From Pedosphaera sp. (GTDB lineage: Bacteria > Verrucomicrobiota > Verrucomicrobiia > Limisphaerales > Pedosphaeraceae), in assembly GCA_028293325.1 (NCBI GenBank), contig JAQGPA010000053.1, positions 1-33,223 on the forward strand: a stretch of DNA of 33,223 nucleotides. Reading direction: 5' to 3'. The notes under the pieces are model-generated. The model searched no databases. It worked only from the letters and a program-made list of their open reading frames with translations, and was not told the DNA's origin. The position numbers and the translations under genes were made by a program. Below are positions 7,747 to 17,604 of the stretch, piece after piece; the stretch's first letter is position 1; each line of letters opens with the position of its first letter.

Positions 7747-10700
7747 ATGAAGAAATTACCCGCCGCCATGTTTGTTTCGACGCATGGGTTGTTGCTGGGC
7801 GGTGTGTTCGGTTTCGCTGTCTTGTCGGCGCAAGCTGATCAAATCAAAGCGAACAATCTTAGCAATCTTGAACTGGGCGGCAGTTGGACCAGTGGGATCA
7901 CGCCAACGGGAACTGAGAATGCGATCTGGAATGCCACTGTGGCGACGCCGGTGAATTGTACCAACACTCTCGGTAGCACAGTGACGTGGGGAGGCATTGT
8001 GGTCAGCAATCCATCTGCGCCAGTTTACATCAGCGGCAACACGACGCTGACCTTAAGCAATGGTATCAGTCTTGCCAACGCGACAGCCAACCTGACGGTG
8101 GATTGCTCCACACTTAATCTCGGCGCGAATCAAACATGGGCAGTGGCTTCAGGGCGTGGATTGACGACGGGGGCATCAGGGCGTTCCGGCGCGGTCAATT
8201 CGCTCAACAACGGCAATTTTATCGTCACCAAAACCGGCGCGGGTGTTTGGACGACCAGCGGCAACGGTGATAATGGCAGCACGGGAATCGCCGTGAACCA
8301 GGGCACCGTAAACCTCAACAAATCCAGCAGCAGCGGCGCACATGCCATTGGCGGGCCGGGGTTAACGGTCAGCAACGGCGGGTTGGTGAAAATCACCGGC
8401 ACAGGCGGCGACCAGATTTATGATGGCGCGACCGTTGCGCTGAATTCAGGGGGAACACTTGACCTGAACGGAAACAATGAAACGATAGCAAATCTCACCG
8501 GTGCTGGCGGGGTGGACAATACGGCTGCGGGCACTTCGGCCACGCTGATGCTTGGCAACGGCAGTTCGACTTTCGGTGGCTCCCTGCAAAATAGCGGCGT
8601 GGGCGCAAAACTGGGATTGGTCAAGTCAGGCACGGGGACATTGACTTTGTCCGGCACGAACTCATACACGGGCGGCACGACAATCAGTAGCGGCACCGTG
8701 GCGTTGACGACGGCGGTGAATATCGCGATGGCCTATACAAATACAACAGGCGGCACTTTGAGCGTAACTGCCGCCAATGCAACCACTTCACTATCAATGA
8801 CCACTTTGACGCTGGGCAGCGGCACGCCGACGCTGACTTTCAATCTGGCTGGCTTGCGCAACTTTTCCGTTTCAATCATCAGTGACAGTGGCAACCTGGT
8901 CATGAACGGAAACGTCACGGTGAATGTGCTCAATGCGGTGCAGGCCGGCACAACCACCTTGTTGCAATACAGCGGCACACGCAGCGGTGCCGGCAGTTTT
9001 GTCACGGGCACGATTCCCTCCGGTGCGACCATCGTTGATGACACGGCAAACAAGCGTGTCTCGCTGGTTTATATTCCGTCCAATTACCCGCGCGTCATCA
9101 TTCCTACGCTGAACACGAACGAGATCGTGGTTGCTGTTGCAACACCGCAACAATACGGCGCGGTGGGCGATGGCATCACGGACGACAGCAGCGCGTTTCA
9201 GGCGGCAATGAATGCGGTCTATAATTCGGGCGGTTCCGGTGGCGGTGTGGTATTCGTGCCGGCGGGCAATTATGCCTTCAGCAACAATATCACCATTCCC
9301 ACGGGCGTGACGTTGCATGGCGATTGGAAGGATTGGGGGAAAAGTGGCGGCGGATTGGTCGGAACTACTTTCAAAGTATATCACGGTGTGGGCCAGACGA
9401 ACGGCACACCGTTCATCACTTTGAGCGGTTCCACAGCATTGCGAGACGTGAATATTTGGTATCCAAACCAAAATGCTTCCAGTATTGCGGGCTATCCCTT
9501 TTCCATCGGTCTCGATAGTGATTGCGTGGTGCAAAACGTGGCGTTGGTCAATTCGTATCAGGGCATCGAGACATTCAACGGCGGCTCCAAGCATATCCTG
9601 CGCACGGTGATTGGTTCTCCGCTCTACCAGGGGATTAGTTTGGACCAGATTTTTGATGTGTGCCATGCGGAGGATGTCCGGTTTTCTCCGGACATCTGGT
9701 CTTCATCCGGTTTGTCCAATGCGCCTGTCCTCGGCGGCGCACATGCGACGTGGATGCGCGCAAATGGAACGGCGATGCGGTTGCTGCGGGTGGACGGAGA
9801 AATGTGCATGGACACATTCATCAACGGTTACAAAGTTGGCATCGAGGCCAATGCCGCCACCAATGGCGAGCCGGGTGCCGCCTTTTATTCCGGCGTGGTG
9901 AGCAATTGCGCCACCGCGTTGCTCGCGCAGAGTATGCCAACGGCTTTCGGCCTCATGTTCGCCAATTTCACTTTGGATGGTGACACCGCTGTCAGCCGCA
10001 CCAATGTGGCGAACAACGCGAACGTGATGTTCGATCATTGCCAGATTATTGGGCGCAGCGGTCCGACAGTCGTTTCAACCGGAAACAACTGGCATTCCTG
10101 GATGCAATTCCAAAACTGCACCATCTCCAATGCGCTTCAGCTCACCGGACCGGGTGTATTCAACGTGGTGAATTCGGCCCTGCTCGGCAGCACGCAATGC
10201 GTCATGGCCGCGAGCGCGACGCGGGCGGCCTTCACGGGCTGCACCTTCAGTCCGCTGACCAACCTGGTGAATCTTGGCAACGTCAGCAATCTGCTGGTGG
10301 ACGCGCGTCAGTCCATCTCGAACGCAATACCGATTGTTTATTGGACCAACGTGATCAACGATTCGTTATCGCGTCAGTCGGCCAAAACCAATTTGTATGT
10401 GGTGACGGATGCGCCATGGGGCGCCTATGGCAACGGCATCAACGACGACACCACTGCGATTCAAAGTGCGCTGACTGCAGCGGGCGCCAACGGCGGTGGC
10501 ATCGTCTATGTGCCCGCAGGGAAATATCGTTTGACGAACACGCTGGATATCTCGAGTGGGGTGGAACTGCGGGGCGCTTTTGAACTGCGTCACCGAACTT
10601 GGCCGGGATCGGACGGCCATGCCAAGGGAACGATTCTTCAGCCTTTTGGCGGACAGGGAACCACAAATGGCCCGGTGGCGCTCGCGTTGGAGGCCAACAG

Positions 10701-12753
10701 CGGGCTGGTGGGGGTCACGATTAGTTATGAAAACCAGAATAATAGTTGCATTCCCTTTCCCCCAACGCTTCAAGGACGCGGGGCCAACGTGTATGCAGTC
10801 GGAGTATGTTGTCCGAACCCTTACATTTATGTGGACTTGGACAGCTACACTTGCACGAACCATTTTCTCGACATGGTGGATGGTTGGGCCTTGAAAACGG
10901 GCTACAAGATTGGCAATGGCTCCGGGGGCACGATCGTGGACTGCCACGGCAACTGGACTTACTGGATTGATAATTATGATTCGCAGAGCAATCTGCCCGG
11001 TAACATGCAGGCGCCGGTGTTGAGTTTTGTTTCGCACAACATGGAGATGTATGTGTTGGGCGATTGCACCGAGGTGATGGTAAAAGATTTTAGCATCATC
11101 GAAAAGACCTACATGAATTGCATCACCGAAAACGGCCAGGGGCCGCGCGTGACACTGATCAATAATTATTGCGACGCGAGCGTCCAGGGATTTGTGCTGG
11201 ACGCGGCTTCACCAGCCAGCGTCATCAATGCTGTGAACACGCCAATCACGGCTTTCAACTTCGGCGGTTACGCGGACCAGGCACAGGCCACGGTGACGGT
11301 GATGAGCACCACCAATTTTCAGGGGACGGCGCGGTTCACCAGCTCTGTGCAATGGGGTGGGAACTATCTGGATTTCAACATCAATGGCGGTGACGTAGGC
11401 ATCGAGATGTTTCATTCGGACAACGGTTCCGCCATCGGCAGCATTGTGAATGGCGGCGTGTTTCATCTAATCAACTGTTCCGCCAGCGTCAGCGGCAATC
11501 CGGTTTACAATGTGACCTTCGGAGCGAATGCCGGCATGGCGGGGAAAACAAATGAGTTCATCGGCTGCTACGCTTACAACGGCTGTGGCTTGTACAATCT
11601 TGCCAATAATCCAGTGAATTGCTGGAATGATTACGCACTGGCTACATATTCGGTCTTCGACCCGACTCAACCGACAATTTATAACTTGTATCCGAATGGT
11701 TTGAGTCTCTATCAGAACACCAGCACATTAAGTTTCACAGCGTTGGCGTCCGCCGGTTGCGCCAACAGCAACATTATTGTGACGGTGGACGGAGTTATCC
11801 GGACAAACCTGGCCTTCAGCGGCCCTGCCACCAGCCGCAACGTGGTTTTCCCAGGATTAACCATCAACAAAACGCATACCGCCACCATCGCAGTGACAGA
11901 TAATAACGGGCGCGCGGTTTCAACGACGGTGAGCTTTGATACTTTTGATCCGAACAGTTACACTTTTGAAGCGGAAGATTTTGATTATAACGGCGGACAG
12001 TTTTTCGAAAACCCGCAGCATGGTGCCTACGCCGGATGGAGCGCGGTTGATGGGATTGATTACCACAGCGTGAATTCCGGACAAGGCCAGCATAATTACC
12101 GACCAAACCCGCCGGGCCTGGAAACGGAAGGTTGCACGGATCGCCCCCGACTGGCGGTCAGCCCCGGTTTGCAGGATTATGATGTCGGTTTCAACAGCAG
12201 CGGCAACTGGGGGAATTACACGCGAACTTTTCCGGTGGGGACTTACAACATCTACTTGCGCGCTGCGGACGGCATTGGTGCATCTGGCGACGGCGCCAGC
12301 CTGTCGGTGGTGACCAGCGGTCAAAACACGACCAATCAAACCACCACGAAGCTGGGCACTTTTTCTGTTCCGTCAACCGGCGATTGGCAAATTTACACCT
12401 GGGTGCCATTGAAAGACAACGGAGGCAATCTGGTTCAGGTCACGAATGATGGTTCGGTAAAAACGTTGCGCACCACCACGGACAACGGCAGTTACAACGC
12501 GAATTTTTACATCCTGATCCCGACTTACACACTGCCCGCGAGCATGGCGCTGACGGTTTCCAACAGCGGTGGAAACATGGGCATCACTTTCCCCACTCAA
12601 CCCGGCTATGGGTATCAGGCGGAATATAAAACCAATTTGACCGACGCCGTTTGGATCCCCTTGGGGGGCGTGATTTCCGGCGATGGCACGATTTGGTCGG
12701 TCAATGACGTGATTGGTGTCGGCAGCCGCTTTTATCGGGTGCGCATTAATTGA
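7747..12753 (+). CDS. Giant secreted beta-helix protein: PATR repeats, two pectate-lyase-3-like domains, Ig/CBM-like module, shared C-terminal module
   Basis: The start at ATG 7747 gives a classical signal peptide (MKKLPAAMFV...VLSAQA); an ATG at 7711 would add 12 residues. Gly/Ser/Thr-rich autotransporter-associated strand repeats cover about residues 150-330, with TKTGAGVWTTSG and VKSGTGTLTLSGTNSYTGG. A first pectate-lyase-3-type helix starts near 468 (YGAVGDGITDDSSAFQAA, FVPAGNYAF). A second starts near 888 (GAYGNGINDDTTAIQSAL, YVPAGKYRLTNTL). An Ig-like plus CBM-like module spans about 1310-1600 (YTFEAEDFDYNGGQFF, GNWGNYTRTFPVGTYNIYLRA), and a 65-residue C-terminal module ends FYRVRIN. 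Two tandem helices of this kind occur in GH55 beta-1,3-glucanases and GH28-related proteins, so it is probably a polysaccharide-active enzyme. The substrate is unproven and catalytic residues were not assigned. The kinase gene follows 47 bp later. Confidence 0.88.
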   Translation: MKKLPAAMFVSTHGLLLGGVFGFAVLSAQADQIKANNLSNLELGGSWTSGITPTGTENAIWNATVATPVNCTNTLGSTVTWGGIVVSNPSAPVYISGNTTLTLSNGISLANATANLTVDCSTLNLGANQTWAVASGRGLTTGASGRSGAVNSLNNGNFIVTKTGAGVWTTSGNGDNGSTGIAVNQGTVNLNKSSSSGAHAIGGPGLTVSNGGLVKITGTGGDQIYDGATVALNSGGTLDLNGNNETIANLTGAGGVDNTAAGTSATLMLGNGSSTFGGSLQNSGVGAKLGLVKSGTGTLTLSGTNSYTGGTTISSGTVALTTAVNIAMAYTNTTGGTLSVTAANATTSLSMTTLTLGSGTPTLTFNLAGLRNFSVSIISDSGNLVMNGNVTVNVLNAVQAGTTTLLQYSGTRSGAGSFVTGTIPSGATIVDDTANKRVSLVYIPSNYPRVIIPTLNTNEIVVAVATPQQYGAVGDGITDDSSAFQAAMNAVYNSGGSGGGVVFVPAGNYAFSNNITIPTGVTLHGDWKDWGKSGGGLVGTTFKVYHGVGQTNGTPFITLSGSTALRDVNIWYPNQNASSIAGYPFSIGLDSDCVVQNVALVNSYQGIETFNGGSKHILRTVIGSPLYQGISLDQIFDVCHAEDVRFSPDIWSSSGLSNAPVLGGAHATWMRANGTAMRLLRVDGEMCMDTFINGYKVGIEANAATNGEPGAAFYSGVVSNCATALLAQSMPTAFGLMFANFTLDGDTAVSRTNVANNANVMFDHCQIIGRSGPTVVSTGNNWHSWMQFQNCTISNALQLTGPGVFNVVNSALLGSTQCVMAASATRAAFTGCTFSPLTNLVNLGNVSNLLVDARQSISNAIPIVYWTNVINDSLSRQSAKTNLYVVTDAPWGAYGNGINDDTTAIQSALTAAGANGGGIVYVPAGKYRLTNTLDISSGVELRGAFELRHRTWPGSDGHAKGTILQPFGGQGTTNGPVALALEANSGLVGVTISYENQNNSCIPFPPTLQGRGANVYAVGVCCPNPYIYVDLDSYTCTNHFLDMVDGWALKTGYKIGNGSGGTIVDCHGNWTYWIDNYDSQSNLPGNMQAPVLSFVSHNMEMYVLGDCTEVMVKDFSIIEKTYMNCITENGQGPRVTLINNYCDASVQGFVLDAASPASVINAVNTPITAFNFGGYADQAQATVTVMSTTNFQGTARFTSSVQWGGNYLDFNINGGDVGIEMFHSDNGSAIGSIVNGGVFHLINCSASVSGNPVYNVTFGANAGMAGKTNEFIGCYAYNGCGLYNLANNPVNCWNDYALATYSVFDPTQPTIYNLYPNGLSLYQNTSTLSFTALASAGCANSNIIVTVDGVIRTNLAFSGPATSRNVVFPGLTINKTHTATIAVTDNNGRAVSTTVSFDTFDPNSYTFEAEDFDYNGGQFFENPQHGAYAGWSAVDGIDYHSVNSGQGQHNYRPNPPGLETEGCTDRPRLAVSPGLQDYDVGFNSSGNWGNYTRTFPVGTYNIYLRAADGIGASGDGASLSVVTSGQNTTNQTTTKLGTFSVPSTGDWQIYTWVPLKDNGGNLVQVTNDGSVKTLRTTTDNGSYNANFYILIPTYTLPASMALTVSNSGGNMGITFPTQPGYGYQAEYKTNLTDAVWIPLGGVISGDGTIWSVNDVIGVGSRFYRVRIN

Positions 12754-12772
12754 CAAAAAATACAATGCGCTC

Positions 12773-12789
12773 ACCTGACCGGTTCAGGT
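12773..12789 (+). other. Short hairpin between the beta-helix gene and the kinase gene
   Basis: ACCTGA/TCAGGT form a 6-bp stem with a 5-nt loop, 20 nt after the beta-helix stop. A T-rich stretch (ATTCTATTTG) follows, but it is weak as an intrinsic terminator. It may modulate readthrough into the kinase gene. Confidence 0.35.
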
Positions 12790-12800
12790 ATTCTATTTGA

Positions 12801-14567
12801 GTGACCGCTGTTAATAATCTGCTTATGAAATTCAGCCCAGGTCCAAATAATGGATATGTTCATTTCGCAGATCGTTCGTCGAAATCGATTTCGATATGGC
12901 TGGCTTTGTCGCTCTTGCTGAGCGTTGACGTGTTGTCGTTGCGCGCGGTGGAGGCTACGAACACGCTGGAGATCCAATCTGTCAACGTGGCCGGGAAGTC
13001 TTTGCCGTTCCGAGGCAAGGACAGTGTCAGCCTCGGCTCGTTTCCTAAAAACATCGTCTTTGGTTTCGGGCCCGTCACGAATGCCAGCAAGCTGCCGCTC
13101 CGTTTGCGTTACATGTTGGATGGTTACGAAAATGCCTGGCACGAAGCAGGCGGTGAAATGTCGCTGAATGTGTGGTTTTATAACAGTTCGGGTGATCAGA
13201 TAAGCCAGAACAATTACCCCGTCCACGGCGAGAGCACGGGTTGGACTGGCTCATTGAAAAGTTCCTCGCTGACGCATCGCCGCGAAACCATGGTCGTGCC
13301 ACCGCAAGCAGTGCGGCTGCTGATCGTGATTTCCTCGGCTGGCCCTCCGGATACGGTCGGGATTTATGTTGTCGCCAATCCGGTAGTGTCGAAAACTTCC
13401 GGCAGCCTCGGCAATGTCGTCCTGCTCCAATCGCCATTGGAAAATGATGCCCACTTGGATCACACGAGCGACGATCCGCCCGCTGGTTGGATACACGACG
13501 GCACGCGTCCGAGCATGGCCAAGATCGTGAAATTCGGACAAGACCCGCAGATCAAGGCGTTTGCGATTCTGGATGAGGATCAGGCGCGTCACGGCGAATG
13601 GCATAATACTCTGGAGTCAGCGCCTGTAGTAACGCCGGGTGACAGCCTGGTGGTGGAGTGGAACGAGATGTATAGCATGGGTCTGGCTAAAACCCGCGAA
13701 GCCGCCTATGGCGCGATGCCCGCAGGACATTACCAATTTCGTGTGCGCGGTTTGGATATGATGGGCATGTTGACCGGCTCGGAATCCTCCTTAAATGTTT
13801 TTGTTCCCCAGCCATTTTGGAAAACACCCTGGTTCTGGGGTCTCGCCGCGATCTCGATCACGGCCATGATTGTCGGTATCAGCCGCTATTTTGTGTGGCA
13901 CCGGATGCGGCGTGAGATGGTTCGGCTTAAAGATCAACGCGCGCTGGAACAGGAACGGCTGCGGATCGCACACGACATCCATGACGATTTGGGCGCGCGG
14001 ATCACACAAATTTCCTTGTTTAGCGCAATGTCCCAGGAAAACCCCGCATTTCCAGACAAGGCGCGCGCCAACTTTGACCGGGTTTCCAAGATGTCCCGCG
14101 AACTGGTATCCGCACTTTACGAAACCGTCTGGGCGGTTAATCCCGAAAATGATAATCTGGATGCACTGGGGAACTACCTTCGCCAGATGGTGACACAATT
14201 ATGTGAGCAGACGGCGCTTCGCTGCCGTTTTCATGTGCAGGAGTTGCCGCATGAAGTTCAGGTTTCGAGCCAGACCCGTCATAACATCACCATGGCCGTC
14301 AAGGAAGCGGTGCATAATATCATCAAGCATTCCAAGGCTTCGGAAGTAACCCTCCGCATGGCGTTCTCCGGTGGTCTGCTGGATGTCTCCGTTCATGACA
14401 ACGGCTCCGGCTTTCAACCCTCTGAGAACTTTCCTGGCAATGGATTGTCCAACATGAAGCGACGTCTGAAAAATATCGGAGGCAGTTGTTTTGTCGAAAG
14501 CAAGCCCGATCACGGAACGACAATCCGCATGAGTTTGAGGGTGAGGAAATCTATTTCGGGTTCGTAG
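12801..14567 (+). CDS. Sensor histidine kinase with split Y_Y_Y-like periplasmic region, HisKA_3 and HATPase
   Basis: It starts at GTG 12801 or at ATG 12825; neither has a clear ribosome site. A signal or anchor helix (about 29-52) leads into a periplasmic part without propeller repeats. The first half of a Y_Y_Y-like domain (LRLRYMLDGYENAWHE, about 100-117) is separated from its second half (MPAGHYQFRVRGLD...PQPFWKTPWFW, about 303-348) by roughly 185 residues that look like an inserted beta-rich, CBM-like region (GESTGWTGSL, LLIVISSAGPPDTVGIYVV). A transmembrane helix (about 349-368) and a coiled linker follow. The HisKA_3 domain has AHDIHDDLGARIT, in which His394 is the expected phospho-acceptor, and the HATPase has KEAVHNIIKHS, DNGSGF and GNGLSNMKRRL. 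It is probably transcribed with the beta-helix gene and the regulator 57 bp downstream. It likely senses a saccharide released by the island's enzymes (inference). Confidence 0.92.
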   Translation: MTAVNNLLMKFSPGPNNGYVHFADRSSKSISIWLALSLLLSVDVLSLRAVEATNTLEIQSVNVAGKSLPFRGKDSVSLGSFPKNIVFGFGPVTNASKLPLRLRYMLDGYENAWHEAGGEMSLNVWFYNSSGDQISQNNYPVHGESTGWTGSLKSSSLTHRRETMVVPPQAVRLLIVISSAGPPDTVGIYVVANPVVSKTSGSLGNVVLLQSPLENDAHLDHTSDDPPAGWIHDGTRPSMAKIVKFGQDPQIKAFAILDEDQARHGEWHNTLESAPVVTPGDSLVVEWNEMYSMGLAKTREAAYGAMPAGHYQFRVRGLDMMGMLTGSESSLNVFVPQPFWKTPWFWGLAAISITAMIVGISRYFVWHRMRREMVRLKDQRALEQERLRIAHDIHDDLGARITQISLFSAMSQENPAFPDKARANFDRVSKMSRELVSALYETVWAVNPENDNLDALGNYLRQMVTQLCEQTALRCRFHVQELPHEVQVSSQTRHNITMAVKEAVHNIIKHSKASEVTLRMAFSGGLLDVSVHDNGSGFQPSENFPGNGLSNMKRRLKNIGGSCFVESKPDHGTTIRMSLRVRKSISGS

Positions 14568-14624
14568 AGCAATTGCATGTGAGCCGGCTGTAACTGGTGG
14601 TGTTTGATATTTGGAAAGTTTTTC

Positions 14625-15254
14625 ATGAAAAAATCAGTGGTTATTGTTGAAGACGACAGCGGATTGAAAGAGCAAATCATTCAAATCCTTGAATCCGCCG
14701 CGGACATAAAGTGCCTGGGGGCGTTTACTTCCGCCGAGGAGGCCTTGCCACAAATTCTCGAAAAGAAGCCCGATGTCGTGCTCATGGACATCAAGTTGCC
14801 GGGCATGTCCGGGATCCAATGTGTCGCCGAGATCAAGAAAGTTTTCCCAACCATGCAGGTCATCATGGTCACGGTTTACGAGGACAGCGAACGCATTTTT
14901 CGCGCCTTGAAAGCCGGGGCCAATGGCTATCTCGTCAAGTCAAGCCCGCCATTACAACTGCTGGCTGCCATCCGTGACGTTTCCACTGGCGGGTCCCCGA
15001 TGTCGAGTCATATTGCGAGCAAGGTGGTGCGGCATTTTCATGTAATCGGCCATTCGCCTCGGGAAGCGGAAAACTTGTCGCCCCGGGAAAACGAAGTCCT
15101 GGACTTGTTGTCCTGCGGCTTTATTTACAAAGAGATTGGGGATAAGTTAAACATCGGCACGGAAACCGTGAAGACGTATGTCAAACATATCTGCCAAAAA
15201 ATGCACGTGCGCAGCCGCCTCGAAGCTGTGGCCAAACACCGGGCGGAATATTAG
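14625..15254 (+). CDS. NarL/FixJ-type response regulator
   Basis: 209 residues from ATG 14625 (MKKSVVIVEDD). GGAAAG sits 6 nt upstream, which favours this over the TTG at 14604. Receiver: Asp10/Asp11 pocket, phospho-acceptor Asp55 in VVLMDIKLPGM, Thr in VTVYED, Lys in GYLVK. The C-terminal LuxR-type helix-turn-helix has LSPRENEVLDLLSCG, YKEIGDKLNIG and ETVKTYVKHICQKMHV. It is a clear paralogue of the regulator at 5498-6127 and is the probable partner of the kinase just upstream. As the only DNA-binding regulator inside the suspected island, it is the leading candidate for the shared palindromic motif. It converges on the GH3 gene with only 25 bp between stop codons. Confidence 0.94.
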   Translation: MKKSVVIVEDDSGLKEQIIQILESAADIKCLGAFTSAEEALPQILEKKPDVVLMDIKLPGMSGIQCVAEIKKVFPTMQVIMVTVYEDSERIFRALKAGANGYLVKSSPPLQLLAAIRDVSTGGSPMSSHIASKVVRHFHVIGHSPREAENLSPRENEVLDLLSCGFIYKEIGDKLNIGTETVKTYVKHICQKMHVRSRLEAVAKHRAEY

Positions 15255-15279
15255 TGATCAAAAAACTTCAAGCAGGAGG

Positions 15280-17604
15280 TCACTCCAAAGTGAATTGGGC
15301 GGATAAACCACCTGATGAACTCCCTCCCATTGTGACGGCATATTTGCCGGGCTCAACCTGCCATCTCTGATTCGCATTCCAAACCGCAAGGTCGGACTGC
15401 TTCAGGTGGAACGTGATGACCTTTGATTCCTGGGGCTGTAGATGAATCCGTGAAAAGCCCTTTAAGGCTTTGACCGGTGTGGCCACGCTCGCGGTCTCCT
15501 GTCTTACATAAAGCTGCGCCACTTCATCCCCGACGCACTTGCCTGTATTCGTAATCTTGCAGGAGACCAGCAAATCATCGGTGCTGTGGGTTGAAGGCGT
15601 GGTGACGTTGAGATTATCGTATTTGAAAGTCGTGTAGCTCAAGCCATGCCCGAAGACAAAGAGCGGCGAACTGTCGCCTTCGATATAGGAATCTTTCCGT
15701 GAGGGTAAATGGTTATAGAAATCCGGCAGCTGTCCGACGCTCCGGGGAAAGGTGATCGGTAAACGTCCCGCCGGGTTGTTGTCGCCAAACAAGGTTTCCG
15801 CGATGGCGCGTCCGCCGAATTCGCCGGGATACCACGCTTCCAAAATCGCCGGAACATGTTTGGCCGCCCAGGTAATGCTCAACGGCCGCCCATTTTGCAG
15901 CACGAGCACGACTGGCTTGCCGGTGCCGACAATGGCTTCCAAAAGTTCTTCTTGTTTGCCGGGAAGATTCAGATCGGAGCGGTCAAAGCCTTCGCCGGAA
16001 ATTTTCAGCCATTCGCCCAGGCCAAGAATCACGACGTCGGCCTTTTGCGCCAGCGCCGCCGCATTTTTAATGTCCTCGCCATCGGAAAATAAAACTTCAG
16101 AATTCGTCGAGACCAAGTGCTTGATTTGTTCCAACATGCCTTGTGCGGAACTTTCATGCGCGGCTTCAGTATAATCGCCGATCCGGGCGATGTTGGCATT
16201 CGGGCCGATGACGGCGATGCGTTTGAGATTTTTTTTCAAAGGCAGAAGCTCGCCTTCGTTTTTGAGCAGGCACATGGATTGGCGGGCGGATTCGAGTGCC
16301 AAATCCGCGTGGGCAGGGCAATGACGAACTGTGGCATCGAGCTTTTCATCCACGAACGGATGGTCGAACAGGCCCAGTAGAAATTTAACCCGCAGGACCC
16401 GTGCGACGGCCTGATTCAGTGTGGCTTCGGTGACCTGGCCGTTTTTAACTCCGTTGACGATGGCCTCCTGAAAAACAGTGTGATCAAAATCATAGAACTG
16501 CATGTCCACGCCGGAATTGAGCGCCAGCAGAACGGCATTGGTGGGTGAATCCACGACGTGATGCGTGTCGTAAAGCCGGCGGATCGCGCCCAGGTCGGAC
16601 AGGACAAAACCCTGGAAGCCCCATTCGTCCCGCAAGACTTTGTTCAACAGCCACGGATTGCCCGTGCAAGGAACGCCGTCAATGTCGTGATAGGCAACCA
16701 TGATGCCCATCGCTTTTCCTTCGCGGACAGCGGGCTCAAATGACTTTAGCATGATGGAGCGGACTTCACGTTCGCCGGCGTGAACGGGCGACATGTTGAG
16801 TCCGCCCTCAGGACTGCCGTGACCGGCAAAATGTTTTGGTTCGGCAACGACGGTGTGATCGGTGTTCAGTGAATCACCCTGCATGCCTTGAACAAAGGCC
16901 AGACCGAGTTGGCCGGTGAGATATGGGTCTTCGCCAAAATCTTCTTCCACCCGTCCCCAGCGTGGATCGCGGGCGATATCCAGAACGGGCCCAAGAATCA
17001 TGGCCACGCCGTTAGCGCGGGCCTGCGCGGCGATGGCTGCGCCGGTGCGCCGCGCGAGTTCGGGATTCCAAGTCGTGGCCAGGTTGATGCTTTGGGGAAA
17101 GACGGTTTCGTCGTAATCCATGTAGCCGTGCAATCCCTCCTCAATGAACAATGCCGGGATACCAAGGCGGTTGGATTTGATGATCCATTCCTGAATGCGG
17201 TTGGAAAGTTTTGCGCGCGGATAGAGGTCATGCACAGAGCCGACACCGAGATGGTCAATCATTTTTTCTGCAAACTGGGGATCGAAAATGGCATCGGGTT
17301 TTGCGTGGGTGTGATGATCCACCGTCTGGTTCTTGTTTGTGTCTAACAAGTCCTCGCAACCGAAATACATGTCGAGCTGCCGCGCTTTTTCCTCCGGCGT
17401 CATGCGCGCAACCAGATCCGCGACACGTGCGTCCACGGCGAGGCTTGCATTTTTATAGGGTGGCGGAGCGTCCTGTGCTCGCAATTCCGACATTCCGACT
17501 GCCAGGACAGCGGCTATCACAGTCAGAGTAAAAAAGAATATATTTCTCTTGTCGCCGGAGAATTTCTGGTCAGCCGGCGCAGGTTTTCTGAGGTCAATGG
17601 TCAT
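15280..17604 (-). CDS. Secreted GH3 family glycoside hydrolase (beta-glucosidase type)
   Basis: 774 residues. A basic leader and hydrophobic signal (FFFTLTVIAAVLAVGM...LRAQ) indicate export. The N-terminal TIM-barrel (about 60-400) contains GPVLDIARDPRWGRVEEDFGEDPYL, the KHFAGHGSPEGG segment and GFVLSDLGAIRRL, in which Asp337 is the expected nucleophile. The alpha/beta sandwich domain carries GEGFDRSDLNLPGKQ, with Glu538 placed where the acid/base is found in BglX-like enzymes. Then come VLQNGRPLSITWA, EAWYPGEFGG and a C-terminal fibronectin-III-like domain (about 670-774, after FVFGHGLSYTTF). Length and order fit full three-domain GH3 beta-glucosidases, which release glucose from the non-reducing end of beta-glucans or oligosaccharides; beta-xylosidase activity cannot be excluded. 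It has its own promoter, shared divergently with the GH87-like gene. Confidence 0.94.
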   Translation of the reverse strand: MTIDLRKPAPADQKFSGDKRNIFFFTLTVIAAVLAVGMSELRAQDAPPPYKNASLAVDARVADLVARMTPEEKARQLDMYFGCEDLLDTNKNQTVDHHTHAKPDAIFDPQFAEKMIDHLGVGSVHDLYPRAKLSNRIQEWIIKSNRLGIPALFIEEGLHGYMDYDETVFPQSINLATTWNPELARRTGAAIAAQARANGVAMILGPVLDIARDPRWGRVEEDFGEDPYLTGQLGLAFVQGMQGDSLNTDHTVVAEPKHFAGHGSPEGGLNMSPVHAGEREVRSIMLKSFEPAVREGKAMGIMVAYHDIDGVPCTGNPWLLNKVLRDEWGFQGFVLSDLGAIRRLYDTHHVVDSPTNAVLLALNSGVDMQFYDFDHTVFQEAIVNGVKNGQVTEATLNQAVARVLRVKFLLGLFDHPFVDEKLDATVRHCPAHADLALESARQSMCLLKNEGELLPLKKNLKRIAVIGPNANIARIGDYTEAAHESSAQGMLEQIKHLVSTNSEVLFSDGEDIKNAAALAQKADVVILGLGEWLKISGEGFDRSDLNLPGKQEELLEAIVGTGKPVVLVLQNGRPLSITWAAKHVPAILEAWYPGEFGGRAIAETLFGDNNPAGRLPITFPRSVGQLPDFYNHLPSRKDSYIEGDSSPLFVFGHGLSYTTFKYDNLNVTTPSTHSTDDLLVSCKITNTGKCVGDEVAQLYVRQETASVATPVKALKGFSRIHLQPQESKVITFHLKQSDLAVWNANQRWQVEPGKYAVTMGGSSSGGLSAQFTLE

